Part shown: one piece after another, positions 53,015-61,975 of the stretch
How the letters are laid out: every line of letters starts with the position of its first letter
Numbering within the stretch: the first letter of the stretch is position 1
Assembly: GCF_028548455.1 (NCBI RefSeq)
Contig: NZ_JAQQLF010000006.1
Span: forward strand, 62,001-126,000
DNA: 64,000 nucleotides
From: Vogesella aquatica
Lineage (GTDB): Bacteria; Pseudomonadota; Gammaproteobacteria; Burkholderiales; Chromobacteriaceae
Direction: 5' to 3'
The notes under the pieces: generated by a model
Seen by the model: the letters and a program-made list of their open reading frames with translations, nothing else
Database searches by the model: none
What the model was told of the DNA's origin: nothing
Position numbers and translations under genes: made by a program

Positions 53015-53848
53015 TTAGCCAGCGCGGTCTTCGTGCCACTGGCGGATCAGTGCCTGCAGCTGCGGCAGGCCACGCGTAATCAGCGTAGGGCCGGGCGCCA
53101 GTATGTCGGCAGACTTGATCTCGATGATATGGCCGCGCTCGGCGTTGCGCACGGCGGGTACGTCTTGCCAGCCGTCGCGCTCCAGTACCGTTTCCGGGCG
53201 GAAGCGCTTGCCGCACCAGCTGCCTACCATCAGGTCCGGCTGGCGGTCGATCACGGTTTGCGGGTCGGCCACGATGCGCTGTTTGGCACGGGCGTGGCCG
53301 GCCAGCTCGGCAAAGGCGTCGCGCCCGCCGGCCAGCGCGATGAGCTCGCCCACCCAGCCTATGCCGCTGATGATGGGGTCGTGCCATTCTTCGAAATACA
53401 CCAGCGGGCGTGGCAGGCCGGCGGCGTCGCGGGCGGCGCTTTCCAGGCGGGCGGCGCTGATCTGGCCTTCCAGCTGCTCGCACAGCAGCTCGGCGGCGTG
53501 GCGGCGGCCGGTCAGGCTACCCAGCACGCGCACCATGCGCAGCACGCCGTCTACGCTGTGGTGGTTGAAGTGCAGGATATCCACGCCGGCTTCGGCCACT
53601 TCTTTGAGTATGTCGCTTTGCAGGCTGGAGTAGCCCACCACCAGGTCGGGTTCTACCGCCAGGATTTTTTCCAGCTTGCCGCTGGAAAAGCCGCTGATCT
53701 TGGGCTTTTGCTGGCGCGCCTCGGGCGGGTAGACGGTAAAGCCGGAAATGCCGGCCACCAGCTCTTCGGCGCCCAGCAGGTACAGGGTTTCTACCGCCTC
53801 GGTGCACAGGCAGGCAATGCGGTGGTAATGCGGTGTGGTGTGGATCAT
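53015..53848 (-). CDS. BtuF-like (PF01497) cobalamin-binding protein without a signal peptide
   Basis: 277 aa periplasmic-binding-protein fold of the ABC metal/B12 class (EKILAVEPDLVVGYSSLQSD). It starts MIHTTPHYHRIACLC with no signal sequence, so it appears cytoplasmic. It overlaps the btuF stop by four bases (ATGA). Two PF01497 proteins in tandem, one exported and one not, is unusual; this one might bind a corrinoid or cobalt inside the cell. Function is inferred only from fold and context. Confidence 0.8.
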   Translation of the reverse strand: MIHTTPHYHRIACLCTEAVETLYLLGAEELVAGISGFTVYPPEARQQKPKISGFSSGKLEKILAVEPDLVVGYSSLQSDILKEVAEAGVDILHFNHHSVDGVLRMVRVLGSLTGRRHAAELLCEQLEGQISAARLESAARDAAGLPRPLVYFEEWHDPIISGIGWVGELIALAGGRDAFAELAGHARAKQRIVADPQTVIDRQPDLMVGSWCGKRFRPETVLERDGWQDVPAVRNAERGHIIEIKSADILAPGPTLITRGLPQLQALIRQWHEDRAG

Positions 53849-54741
53849 GGTTTTACCTTGGCGTAGACCGCGCGTGCCGCGTCCAGGCTGCGGCACACGG
53901 CGCGGGTGCCTTGCAGGAAGCGCGGGGTGGGGCGGTTCAGGATGTCACTGTCGATCTGGTATTGCTGCTTGTACTGCACGGCGGCAATGGCGTTGATGCC
54001 GGCCCAGCGTGCCTGCAGGTCGTCCTGCTTTTTCATGCCGGCGGCCAGCATCACCTGCGGGTTGGCCGCAATCACCGACTCCTCGCTTACTACCGGGGCA
54101 GGTAGTGGCAGCTGGGCAAAAATGTTCTGGCCGCCGCACAGCTCGATGGCGTCGTTCACGATGTGCTGGCCGCTTAGCGTGTATAGCGGCTTGTGCCACA
54201 CCTGGTAGAACACGCGCAGCCTGGGCTTGCCAGCGTACTGGCGGCGTAGCGCGGCCAGCTCGGTATCAAACTGCCGTGCGCTTTGCTCGGCCACGGCGCT
54301 ACTGCCCAGCAGCGTGCCCAGCTTGCGCAGGCTGGCGGGGATGTCGGCCAGGTGCTTGGGCTCGCTGTAATACATGGGGATGCCCAGCGCCCTGAGCTGC
54401 GCCAGCTGCTTTTCCGCCGGGCCGTGCAGCCACACAATCATCAGATCCGGCTTGGCGGCCAGCACGCGTTCGATATCGATGCCGCGAAAGCTGCCCACCC
54501 GTGGCAGTGCCTGCGCGGCGGCTGGGTAGTTGCTGTTGGCGTCGGCGGCAATCAGCTGGCCGCCGCCGCCGGCGGCGTAGATCAGCTCGGTGACGTGCGG
54601 CGCCAGGCTGATTACGCGTTTGGCCGGGGCGGGCAGCGTTAGCGTTTGGCCCTGGTCGTCGGTAACGGTAATCGGCGCGGCGCCGGCGGGGATGGCAGAT
54701 AGCGCCAGCGTGCAGGCCAGGGCGAGGGCGATGGGTTTCAT
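53845..54741 (-). CDS. btuF: Vitamin B12 ABC transporter substrate-binding protein BtuF
   Basis: 298 aa. Signal peptide ending AIPAGAAP; PF01497 fold with KRVISLAPHVTELIYAAGGG, typical of BtuF, and GSFRGIDIERVLAAKPDLMI. It delivers corrinoids to BtuCD. ATG 54741 overlaps the cobC stop. The transporter genes btuC and btuD are at the head of the same cluster. Confidence 0.9.
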   Translation of the reverse strand: MKPIALALACTLALSAIPAGAAPITVTDDQGQTLTLPAPAKRVISLAPHVTELIYAAGGGGQLIAADANSNYPAAAQALPRVGSFRGIDIERVLAAKPDLMIVWLHGPAEKQLAQLRALGIPMYYSEPKHLADIPASLRKLGTLLGSSAVAEQSARQFDTELAALRRQYAGKPRLRVFYQVWHKPLYTLSGQHIVNDAIELCGGQNIFAQLPLPAPVVSEESVIAANPQVMLAAGMKKQDDLQARWAGINAIAAVQYKQQYQIDSDILNRPTPRFLQGTRAVCRSLDAARAVYAKVKP

Positions 54742-55745
54742 AAGGTATCCGGTACAAAGCCGGCCAGCGCGGCGGCCAGGCGCTGCCAGTGCGCCTCGCT
54801 GGCGGGCAGCCCCAGGCGGAAGCGGGGCTGTGGGTCGGTAAACAGGCGGCACCAGATGTGGTGCTGCGCCAGGTGTTGTTGCAGGGCGTCGGCGTGCGCG
54901 TAGGCGCCACCGGCAAACAGCATGCAGCCGTCGGCCGGCAGGCCGTGCGCCTGCAGCAGTGCCGTCAGGCGGGCGTGGCCGGCGGCCAGCTGTTGCTGTG
55001 CTGCGGCCTGCCAGGTACGGTCGGCCAGCGCGGCGGTAGCAATGCGCGCCACCGGCGCGGGGATGGTCCACGGCCCCAGCTCGTCGTCCAGCGCCTGCAG
55101 GATGTCGCCTGCGGCAGCGACAAAGCCCAGCCGCAAGCCGGCCAGGCCAAAGAACTTGCCGGGGCTGCGCAGCACCACCAGCCCGGGTTGCGTGGCGGCG
55201 TGGGCGGTCACCGATAGCGCGGGCGTCACGTCGGCAAATGCTTCGTCTACCACCAGCCAGCCGCCGCGCGCGGCTTGCGCCGCCGCCATCGCCAGCACGG
55301 CCTGTTGCGGCCAACGTTGGCCGCTGGGGTTGTCCGGGTTGCATAGGATCAATACGTCTACCTGGCCTGCTTGCGCCGCCAGCCCGGCATGCGGGTGGTG
55401 GCTTACCTGGTGCCCGGCACGCGCCCAGCGCCAGCCGTGTTCGGCGTAGCTGGGGTGGGCTACCGCCACGCTGCCAGGTGCGCGCAGCCGTGGCAGCGCC
55501 TGGATGGCGGCCTGGCTGCCGGCCACCGGCAGCATGTTGGCCGCACCGTAGTAGGCGCAGGCGCTGGCGTGAAGGGCGGCGTCCGGCTGCGGCAGCGTGT
55601 ACCACAGCGCCAGGTCGGTGGCCGGGGCCGGGTAGGGCTGCGGGTTCAGCGCGGCGGACAGGTCCAGCCATTGCTCGGGCGTGCCGCCAAAGCGGGCGAC
55701 GGCTTGCAGCAGGTTGCCGCCGTGCACGGGTTGAAGTCCGGTCAT
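54738..55745 (-). CDS. cobC: Threonine-phosphate decarboxylase CobC (CobD in Salmonella)
   Basis: 335 aa PLP-dependent class I/II aminotransferase fold. The N-terminus HGGNLLQAVARFG is the cobalamin-specific version; the PLP lysine is in SPGKFFGLAGLRLGF and CNPDNPSG is present. It makes the aminopropanol-phosphate linker. ATG 55745 overlaps the stop of the small membrane gene by four bases. Confidence 0.9.
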   Translation of the reverse strand: MTGLQPVHGGNLLQAVARFGGTPEQWLDLSAALNPQPYPAPATDLALWYTLPQPDAALHASACAYYGAANMLPVAGSQAAIQALPRLRAPGSVAVAHPSYAEHGWRWARAGHQVSHHPHAGLAAQAGQVDVLILCNPDNPSGQRWPQQAVLAMAAAQAARGGWLVVDEAFADVTPALSVTAHAATQPGLVVLRSPGKFFGLAGLRLGFVAAAGDILQALDDELGPWTIPAPVARIATAALADRTWQAAAQQQLAAGHARLTALLQAHGLPADGCMLFAGGAYAHADALQQHLAQHHIWCRLFTDPQPRFRLGLPASEAHWQRLAAALAGFVPDTL

Positions 55746-55927
55746 GATGGTCGTTTGGTCCAAGCCCAGGCCAGTAGCACGAAGAACGGGACGATGGCCA
55801 GCAGTGCGCCAATGCCAATCAGCCATAACGCACCGACGGCACTCGCTGCCAACAGCAAGGTTATTTCTGGCAAGGCCTGCATGAGCACCAGCAGGATTTT
55901 TGACATCACATTCAGATTGCAGGACAT
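55742..55927 (-). CDS. 61-aa membrane protein inside the cobalamin operon
   Basis: Starts MSCNLNVMSKILLVLMQALP and has two hydrophobic helices (ITLLLAASAVGALWLIGIGA; then LLAIVPFFVLLAWAW) and a basic end TKRPS. Strong RBS AAGGAGA just upstream. It begins 12 bases after the cobD stop and its own stop overlaps cobC by four bases, so it is clearly a translated member of the operon. I do not recognise it; a role as a small partner of the membrane enzyme CobD is a guess. Confidence 0.75.
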   Translation of the reverse strand: MSCNLNVMSKILLVLMQALPEITLLLAASAVGALWLIGIGALLAIVPFFVLLAWAWTKRPS

Positions 55928-55938
55928 AGGGTTTCTCC

Positions 55939-56838
55939 TTAGCAAGGCAGCGCCAGCAGCAGCCACAGCACGATGGCGCGGTCCATCAATTGCGCGGCGC
56001 GGCGGATGTCGCCGGCGCGCGGCGCCGGGCCTGCACCCAGCTCGGGCCGCGCTTCCAGCTGGCCGTGGTACACGGCGGCGCCGCCCAGCTGCACGCCCAG
56101 CGCACCGGCACCGGCGGCCATCACCGGGCCGGCGTTGGGGCTGTCCCACTGCGGCGCTTGCCGGCGCCAGCACGCCAGCGCCAGCCGGGTATTGCCGGCC
56201 ACGGCGTAGGCCAGCGCGGTGAGGCGCGACGGCACGTAGCCCAGCACGTCGTCGGCGCGGGCGGCGGTTTTGCCGAAGCGCTCGAAGCGCGCGTTACGGT
56301 AGCCCCACATCGCGTCCAGCGTGTTGGCCAGGCGGTAGGCCAGCGCCGCCGGCGCGCCACCGACGGCAAACCAGAACAGCGCGCCGAACACGGCGTCGTG
56401 GCCGTTTTCCAGCAGTGATTCGGTGGCGGCACGGGTGATGGCGCTGTCGTCGGCCTGGCTCAGGTCGCGGCTGACAATACGCGCGGTCAGCGCCCGCGCC
56501 TCGGCCAGCTTGCCTTGCAGCAGGGCGTCGGCGATGGGGCGGGTGTGCTCGATCAGGCTCTGGCGGCCCAGCGTGAAGTACAGCACCGCCACGCTGAGGA
56601 TGCCGGCGGCCAGTGCGGGTAGCTGCGCCAGCCCCCAGGCCAGCAACAGCGGTAGCGGCAGCACCAGCAGCGCCCAGGCCACGGCGCCGCGCAGCAGGCG
56701 GCTGCGGCCCACGTTCAGGCTTTTTTCCAGCCAGTTGGCCGCGCGGCCAAAGCCCACCAGTGGGTGGTAGCGCGCCGGCTCGCCCAGTACGCGGTCGGCC
56801 AGCAGCCCGGCGGCCAGCAGCAGGCTGGTGCCTAGCAT
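55939..56838 (-). CDS. cobD: Adenosylcobinamide-phosphate synthase CobD (CbiB)
   Basis: 299 aa integral membrane protein. [20 protein letters not shown] near the N-terminus, [20 protein letters not shown] (about 122-141) and [20 protein letters not shown] are hallmarks. It joins the aminopropanol linker to adenosylcobyrate. Overlaps cobB by seven bases. Confidence 0.94.
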   Translation of the reverse strand: MLGTSLLLAAGLLADRVLGEPARYHPLVGFGRAANWLEKSLNVGRSRLLRGAVAWALLVLPLPLLLAWGLAQLPALAAGILSVAVLYFTLGRQSLIEHTRPIADALLQGKLAEARALTARIVSRDLSQADDSAITRAATESLLENGHDAVFGALFWFAVGGAPAALAYRLANTLDAMWGYRNARFERFGKTAARADDVLGYVPSRLTALAYAVAGNTRLALACWRRQAPQWDSPNAGPVMAAGAGALGVQLGGAAVYHGQLEARPELGAGPAPRAGDIRRAAQLMDRAIVLWLLLALPC

Positions 56839-58127
56839 GCCGCCTCCGGCAGGAATAGCGCGGCGGCGGCGGCGGGCTGGCTGGCAAAGTAGGCGTGGAA
56901 GTAGCTGGCCTGCACGCTGCCGTGGCGGTACACCACCTCGCCCGGGCTGCCGCCGGCTTTGCGCTGGCAGGTAGCGGCGGCAGGCAGCGGGGTGTCGAAC
57001 TGCGAGTAGTGGAAGGTGTGGCCGCGCAGCTCGCCGGCCGGGTGCGGCCAACCTTGGCTGCCCAGCCCGGCCAGTTTGGCGGTCATGCGTACGCTACCCG
57101 GCAGCACGCCGGCCATGCGGTGCGCCTGGCCCTGGTCATCGTGCAGCTGTTCGGTTAGCGCCATCATGCCGCCGCATTCGGCCCATACCGGTTTGCCGGC
57201 GGCGGCAAAGGCCTGCACGCTGGCCAGCCAGCGGGTGTTGGCCGCCAGCGTGGTGCCGTGCAGCTCGGGGTAGCCGCCGGGCAGCCACAGCGCGTCGGCG
57301 TCGGCCGGAATGGCCTCGTCGGTCAGTGGCGAGAAAGTGGCGATACGTGCGCCCATGCCCTGCAGCGTGCGCAGGTTGGCCGCATAGACAAAGGCAAACG
57401 CGGCATCGTGCGCCACGGCGATGGTTTTGCCGGCCAGCAGTGGCGGCAGGCTGGCCGGTGGCGTGGCCTCGGGCGCGAAGTCGGGTAGCGCGGCCAGTAC
57501 GGCGTGGTCCAGCTGCAGCGCGTCGGCTAGCGCGTCCAGCCGCGCGGCCAGGTCGGGCAGGTCGCTGGGCAGGTGCAGGCCGAGGTGGCGTTCCGGCAGC
57601 GATTCGGCCTGGCGCGGCAGGCAGCCCACCACTGGCAAATCAGGCGTGCCGCAGGCGCGGATCATGTCGGCGTGGCCGCTACTGGCCACGCGGTTGGCCA
57701 GCAAGCCGGCCCACGGCAGCTGGCCGTGGTCGCGCAGGCCGCGGGCAATGGCCAGCGCGGTGCCCACCATGGCGCTGCAGTCCAGCACGGCCAGTACCGG
57801 CACGCCAAACTGTTTTGCCAGGTCGGCGCTGGACGGCTGGCCGTCGTACAGGCCCATCACACCTTCGATCAGTACGTAGTCCACCTCGGCGGCGGCTTGC
57901 GCCAGCAGGCTGCGGCACTGTGTTTCGGTACACATCCACAAGTCCAGCACGTCTACCTTGCTGCCGCTGGCGGCGGCCAGCAGCAGCGGGTCGATGAAGT
58001 CCGGCCCGGTCTTGAACACGCGCACGCGGTAGCCGTCGCGCACCAGGCGGCGCGCCAGCGCGGCGGTAACGGTGGTCTTGCCCTGGCCGGAGGCGATGGC
58101 GGATAGCAAAAGGGCTTTGCAGCTCAT
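56832..58127 (-). CDS. cobB: Cobyrinate a,c-diamide synthase CobB (CbiA)
   Basis: 431 aa. N-terminal [20 protein letters not shown] (P-loop), [19 protein letters not shown], and a C-terminal glutaminase with AECGGMMAL. It amidates the a and c side chains of cobyrinate. The ATG at 58127 fits the family; upstream codons to 58181 lie in repeat sequence. It is separated from cobO by 348 bases with two inverted-repeat elements. Confidence 0.94.
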   Translation of the reverse strand: MSCKALLLSAIASGQGKTTVTAALARRLVRDGYRVRVFKTGPDFIDPLLLAAASGSKVDVLDLWMCTETQCRSLLAQAAAEVDYVLIEGVMGLYDGQPSSADLAKQFGVPVLAVLDCSAMVGTALAIARGLRDHGQLPWAGLLANRVASSGHADMIRACGTPDLPVVGCLPRQAESLPERHLGLHLPSDLPDLAARLDALADALQLDHAVLAALPDFAPEATPPASLPPLLAGKTIAVAHDAAFAFVYAANLRTLQGMGARIATFSPLTDEAIPADADALWLPGGYPELHGTTLAANTRWLASVQAFAAAGKPVWAECGGMMALTEQLHDDQGQAHRMAGVLPGSVRMTAKLAGLGSQGWPHPAGELRGHTFHYSQFDTPLPAAATCQRKAGGSPGEVVYRHGSVQASYFHAYFASQPAAAAALFLPEAAC

Positions 58128-58150
58128 GGGGTTGTCTTTATTTGGTTTTG

Positions 58151-58290
58151 GGCCACGAAAGCCACGAAAGGGCACGAACAAAAGCCTGCTATTGGCTGCT
58201 TTGGGGCCGAGACATTTTCGGTGTCATCAAGGCCGGCTGGCCGTGGCAATCGGCGGTTTTGTTTTTGTGTGCTTTCGTGTCTTTCGTGGC
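58151..58290. repeat. Long inverted-repeat element, copy 2
   Basis: The left arm GCCACGAAAGCCACGAAAGG (from 58152) is nearly the reverse complement of GCTTTCGTGTCTTTCGTGGC (58271-58290). The interior includes GGTGTCATCAAGGCCGGCTG. Together with the next element it fills the 348-base gap between cobB and cobO, where no gene is visible. Confidence 0.6.
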
Positions 58291-58346
58291 TAGCGGGTTT
58301 TGTCTTGGTATTTATCCAGCCAAGCCGTGGGGCATGGCGGAAAGCG

Positions 58347-58450
58347 TTTTGCCACGAAAACCACGAGCAGAACCAACGGCTGGTCGTCGTTTGGTCTGTA
58401 TCTATCAGTGTCATGACGGCTGTTTTCGTGTTGGTTCGTGGTTTTCGTGG
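58347..58450. repeat. Long inverted-repeat element, copy 3
   Basis: Left arm GCCACGAAAACCACGAGCAG; right arm TTGGTTCGTGGTTTTCGTGG. The interior AGTGTCATGACGGCTG resembles that of copy 2. Size and structure are MITE-like, but no transposase or clear target duplication is seen. Confidence 0.6.
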
Positions 58451-58475
58451 CCAACGGGTTTCAGGTTTTCTGTGT

Positions 58476-59093
58476 CTACCACTCCACGCCGGGCTGGGCG
58501 GCGATGCCGGCGGCGAAGGCGTGCTTCACCAGCGTCATGTCGGTAACGGTATCGGCGGCTTCCACCACCGCGTCCGGTACGCCACGGCCGGTGACGATCA
58601 CGTGCTGGTGCAGCGGGCGCGCCAGGATGTCGTCCAGCACCTGGTCTACGTCCAGGTATTTGTATTTCAGCGCGATGTTCAGCTCGTCCAGCAGCACCAG
58701 GCCGATGGCCGGGTCTTGCAGCATCTCGCGTGCCTTGTCCCAGGCTTCGGTGGCGCGCGCCACGTCGCGCTCGCGGTCTTGCGTGTTCCAGGTGTAGCCC
58801 TCGCCCATGGCGTGGAACTGCACCTGCTCGGGGAAGCGGCGCAGAAAGCGTTCTTCGCCGGTTTCCATGGCGCCCTTGATGAACTGCACCACGCCTACCT
58901 GCATGTCGTGGCCCAGTGCGCGCATCACCATGCCCAGGCCGCTGGAGCTTTTGCCCTTGCCGTTGCCGGCGTTGACTATGAACACGCCGCGGTGCTCGTC
59001 GGCGGCGGCTATGCGGGCGTCCATGATTTCTTTTTTGCGTGCCATGCGGGCGTTGTGGCGCTCGGTGCGGCCTTGGTCGTCGGTGTGGCTCAT
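58476..59093 (-). CDS. cobO: Corrinoid adenosyltransferase CobO (BtuR)
   Basis: 205 aa. P-loop NAGNGKGKSSSGLGMVMRAL, QFIKGAMETGEE, and LLDELNIALKY near the end of the core, all typical. It attaches the 5'-deoxyadenosyl group to cob(I)alamin or precursors. Its start overlaps the btuD stop by four bases. Confidence 0.95.
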   Translation of the reverse strand: MSHTDDQGRTERHNARMARKKEIMDARIAAADEHRGVFIVNAGNGKGKSSSGLGMVMRALGHDMQVGVVQFIKGAMETGEERFLRRFPEQVQFHAMGEGYTWNTQDRERDVARATEAWDKAREMLQDPAIGLVLLDELNIALKYKYLDVDQVLDDILARPLHQHVIVTGRGVPDAVVEAADTVTDMTLVKHAFAAGIAAQPGVEW

Positions 59094-59842
59094 GTGGTGT
59101 GTCCGGGTAAAAAGCAGGGGTGGCCTGCGTGGGTGATGCGGGTCAGCGGGTAGCCCAGTACCTGCGCCAGGTGGGTGGCGTCAAGCTGGGCCAGGGTGTG
59201 CTGGCTATGGCCGCCCGCGCCATCCAGCAGCAGGGCGTGGCTGGCGATGGCGGGGGCAAACTGCAGGTCGTGGCTGACTACCACAACGGCTTTGCCGTCG
59301 GCCTGCCAGCGGCGTATCTGTACTTGCAGGGCGGCCTGGTGTGCCAGGTCCAGCGAATTGGTGGGCTCGTCCAGCAGCAGCAGCGGGGCGTCTTGCGCCA
59401 TCACGCTGGCCAGCGCCACGCGCTGGCGCTCGCCGCCAGACAGCGCCTGCAGCGGGCGCTCGGCCAGGCGTGCCAGGTCGAAAGCGTTTAGCGCGGCGGC
59501 AATGCGGCCGGGGTTGTGGCCGTCGTCCGGCCACGGGTAGCGCGCGGCGGCTACCGCGTCGATCACGGCGTAGTCGAAGGCGTCGTGGCTGGCTTGCGGC
59601 AGCAGCGCCAGGCGCTGGGCGCGCAGGCGCGGCGCGGCGCTGCCTAAAGGTTGGCCGCACAGGCTGATACTGCCCTGCGCCGGGGCGCGCAGCCCGGCCA
59701 GCGTGGCCAGTAGCGTGCTTTTGCCGCAGCCATTGCGCCCGGCCAGCCACCATACTTCGCCGGCCCGCACCTGCCAGCCCAGCTGGTGCAGCAGGTGGCG
59801 CTGGCCTTGCAAAATACTGAGTTTGTCTGCTTGCAGCATCAT
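59090..59842 (-). CDS. btuD: Cobalamin ABC transporter ATP-binding protein BtuD
   Basis: 250 aa. Walker A GRNGCGKST, signature LSGGERQRVALA, Walker B LLLLDEPTNSLDL, H-loop VVSHDLQ. FecCD-type importer ATPase, here for cobalamin given btuC, the riboswitch and cob genes. Its first ATG overlaps the btuC stop. Confidence 0.93.
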   Translation of the reverse strand: MMLQADKLSILQGQRHLLHQLGWQVRAGEVWWLAGRNGCGKSTLLATLAGLRAPAQGSISLCGQPLGSAAPRLRAQRLALLPQASHDAFDYAVIDAVAAARYPWPDDGHNPGRIAAALNAFDLARLAERPLQALSGGERQRVALASVMAQDAPLLLLDEPTNSLDLAHQAALQVQIRRWQADGKAVVVVSHDLQFAPAIASHALLLDGAGGHSQHTLAQLDATHLAQVLGYPLTRITHAGHPCFLPGHTT

Positions 59843-60864
59843 GCCAGCCTCCGGCGCGTGCGCGACAGCTGCCAGAACAGTACCGGCACGCCCAGCAGCG
59901 CGGTAAGAATGCCCACCGGCAGCTGCATCGGGGCTACCACGGTGCGCGCCAGGGTGTCGGCCAGTACCAGCAGGCTGGCGCCGCTCAGGATGGAGGCGGG
60001 GATCAGCAGGCGCAGGCTGGGGCCACATACCAGGCGGCAGGCGTGCGGCACCATCAGGCCGACAAAGCCGATACTGCCGCCCTGGCTGACGGCGGTGGCG
60101 GTCAGGCTGGCCGACAGCAGTAGCAGCAAGCGGCGCAGGCCGGCCAGCGGCACGCCCAGCGTGGCGGCGTGGTCGCCGTGCAGTGCCAGCAGGTTGATGG
60201 CGGGCGCCTGCCACCAGGCCAGCAGCATGGCCGGCAGCAGCACCAGCCACGGCCACGGCCGCAGCGGCGTGCCGGAGATATCGCCCACCAGCCAGAACAC
60301 CATGCCGCGCAGCTGGTTGTCCTGGGCGATGGTCAGCAGCAGCGAAATCACCGCACCGCAGGCGGTAGACAGCAGTGCGCCGGTCAGCAGCAGCAGCACG
60401 GTGCCGCTGCTGCGGCCAAAGTCGCGCCGTGCCAGCCAGAACAGCACACCGGACAGTGCCAGCGCACCGGCTACCGCGGCCAGGTCCACTTGCCACACCG
60501 CCAGGCCCAGCCATAGCGCCAGCAGCGCGCCCACCGAGGCACCGCCGGATACGCCCATTACGTAGGGGTCGGCCAGCGGGTTGCGCAGCAGCGATTGCAT
60601 CAGCAGGCCGGCCAGCGCCAGCGCGGCACCGGTAATCCAGGCGGTAAGGGCGCGTTCCAGCCGCAGTTGTAGCAGGGTGGTGGCCAGCGCATCGCCCTGG
60701 CCCTGCAGGGCTTGCCAAATCTGGCCGGGCCCTAGCGCCACGCTGCCGCTGGCGCAGGCCAGTAGCAAGGTGGCCAAGCTAATGCCCAGCAGCAGGGCCA
60801 GCATGGTGGCCGGTGGCAGGCGTAGCGCAGGGTGGGTGGTGCGCTGCGGTGAAATAGAAGGCAT
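59839..60864 (-). CDS. btuC: Cobalamin ABC transporter permease BtuC
   Basis: 341 aa, about ten membrane helices, FecCD family (QLRLERALTAWITGAALALA, NPLADPYVMGVSGGASVGAL, GFVGLMVPHACRLVCGP). ATG 60864 follows the cobalamin riboswitch by ~115 bases; the frame runs on to 61155 but that part is riboswitch sequence. It is the first gene of the operon. Confidence 0.93.
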   Translation of the reverse strand: MPSISPQRTTHPALRLPPATMLALLLGISLATLLLACASGSVALGPGQIWQALQGQGDALATTLLQLRLERALTAWITGAALALAGLLMQSLLRNPLADPYVMGVSGGASVGALLALWLGLAVWQVDLAAVAGALALSGVLFWLARRDFGRSSGTVLLLLTGALLSTACGAVISLLLTIAQDNQLRGMVFWLVGDISGTPLRPWPWLVLLPAMLLAWWQAPAINLLALHGDHAATLGVPLAGLRRLLLLLSASLTATAVSQGGSIGFVGLMVPHACRLVCGPSLRLLIPASILSGASLLVLADTLARTVVAPMQLPVGILTALLGVPVLFWQLSRTRRRLA

Positions 60865-60979
60865 GGGCTGCACGGTGTTTCCGGTGTACAGCGGGGGCGG
60901 GCGGGCAGAGGGCTGGCCGTATGCCGCCCTCCGCAGCATGGTAAAGCGTGCCACCAGGCTATCCGGCGGCGCGCAGCGT

Positions 60980-61165
60980 GGCCTGGGCCGGTATCCGGGC
61001 TGGTTTCGCCGCTGGCCCGCCTTCCCGTACCGGCGGGTACAGTGGCGCAGCGGCCGGGCAGCTGCGCGGGGCAGCCAGATGAAACACACCGTTGCGGGGG
61101 CAGCACAGCTTGGGGCTGTTTCCCGTTTAACTTGCCGGCCGAGCCGGGCAAGCACCTAGGCAGCG
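60980..61165 (-). ncRNA. Cobalamin (AdoCbl) riboswitch
   Basis: Read on the minus strand, the conserved blocks appear in order: TAGGTGCTTGCC (~61159), AAACGGGAAACAGC, GCTGCCCCCGCAAC (61104-61091), GCCACTG (61046-61040), GGGAAGG (~61026), and the B12 box AGCCCGGATACCGGCC (61001-60986). It heads btuC-btuD-cobO and, through the repeat-filled gaps, possibly the whole cluster. Known members switch genes off when adenosylcobalamin is abundant. Confidence 0.92.
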
Positions 61166-61302
61166 GCGATTTTACCAGATCGGTGGCGCTGGCTTAGGGT
61201 GTTTATATTGCCATGAGAAATAAAAAAACAATAAATCAGTATTTTTGGAAATATAAAAGCCCTGCTAAGGTACCAGCAAATGACATTGGCAGGAGCAGCG
61301 GC

Positions 61303-61872
61303 ATGGCGCACGATTTTTCCGGTTTCGACTTCATCATCCAGCCGGGCTGGAACAACTCCGGCCCCGAGCACTGGCAAAGCCACTGGCAGCAGCTGCTGGG
61401 TGCGCAACGCGTGGCCAACCACGAATGGCACGCCCCGCAGCTGGACGACTGGCTGGCGGCGCTGGACGCGGCAGTCGACGCCGCCACGCAGCCGGTGGTG
61501 GTGATCGCCCACAGCCTGGGCTGTGCCACGGTGGCGCACTACGCCGCGCGCTACGGCAACAAACTGGCCGGTGCGCTACTGGTGGCGCCGGCCGACGTGG
61601 AGCGCGCCAGCGCGCCGGCACAGCTGCAGCCGTTTGCGCCGTTGCCGCAGGTGGCGCTACCGTTTGCCACCCGCGTGGTGGCCAGTGACAGCGACCCGTT
61701 CAGCCTGCCGCTACGCAGTGCGCGCATGGCCGCGCTGTGGCAGGCGCCGCTGGTGTGGCTGCGCGGGGCGGGGCATATCAATGTGGCGTCCGGCCATACG
61801 CAGTGGCAGGCAGGCTTGGCCGAGCTGGCAGCGCTGCTGTCGGCTATCCGCGCGGCGCAGCAGGCTGCCTGA
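61303..61872 (+). CDS. RBBP9/YdeN-type alpha/beta hydrolase
   Basis: 189 aa, PF06821-like. The N-terminal IIQPGWNNSGPEHWQSHWQ and the nucleophile elbow VIAHSLGC are the family marks; catalytic Ser in AHSLG, Asp near SDSDPFS, His in GAGHINVASG. RBS AGGAGC selects ATG 61303. Upstream 61166-61302 is AT-rich and holds its promoter, divergent from the riboswitch. Serine hydrolase of unknown substrate. Confidence 0.9.
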   Translation: MAHDFSGFDFIIQPGWNNSGPEHWQSHWQQLLGAQRVANHEWHAPQLDDWLAALDAAVDAATQPVVVIAHSLGCATVAHYAARYGNKLAGALLVAPADVERASAPAQLQPFAPLPQVALPFATRVVASDSDPFSLPLRSARMAALWQAPLVWLRGAGHINVASGHTQWQAGLAELAALLSAIRAAQQAA

Positions 61873-61975
61873 ACGCGACGATTTGCCGCCTGCGGCATAG
61901 TGTCGCACCGCCTTGTGGTGCGTGCGGCCAACCTTAACAATGCCTGCCTTGTCTTGTCCTGTGCAGGAAACCACC

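Noticed and set aside
53845-55818. 657-codon frame covering btuF and its upstream neighbour
   Set aside because: Only the btuF part (from 54741) is real; the rest is a low-complexity shadow of cobC in another frame.
58128-58475. Direct repeats of CACGAAA as a CRISPR-like array
   Set aside because: The units are short and irregular and arranged as inverted arms, with no regular spacers.
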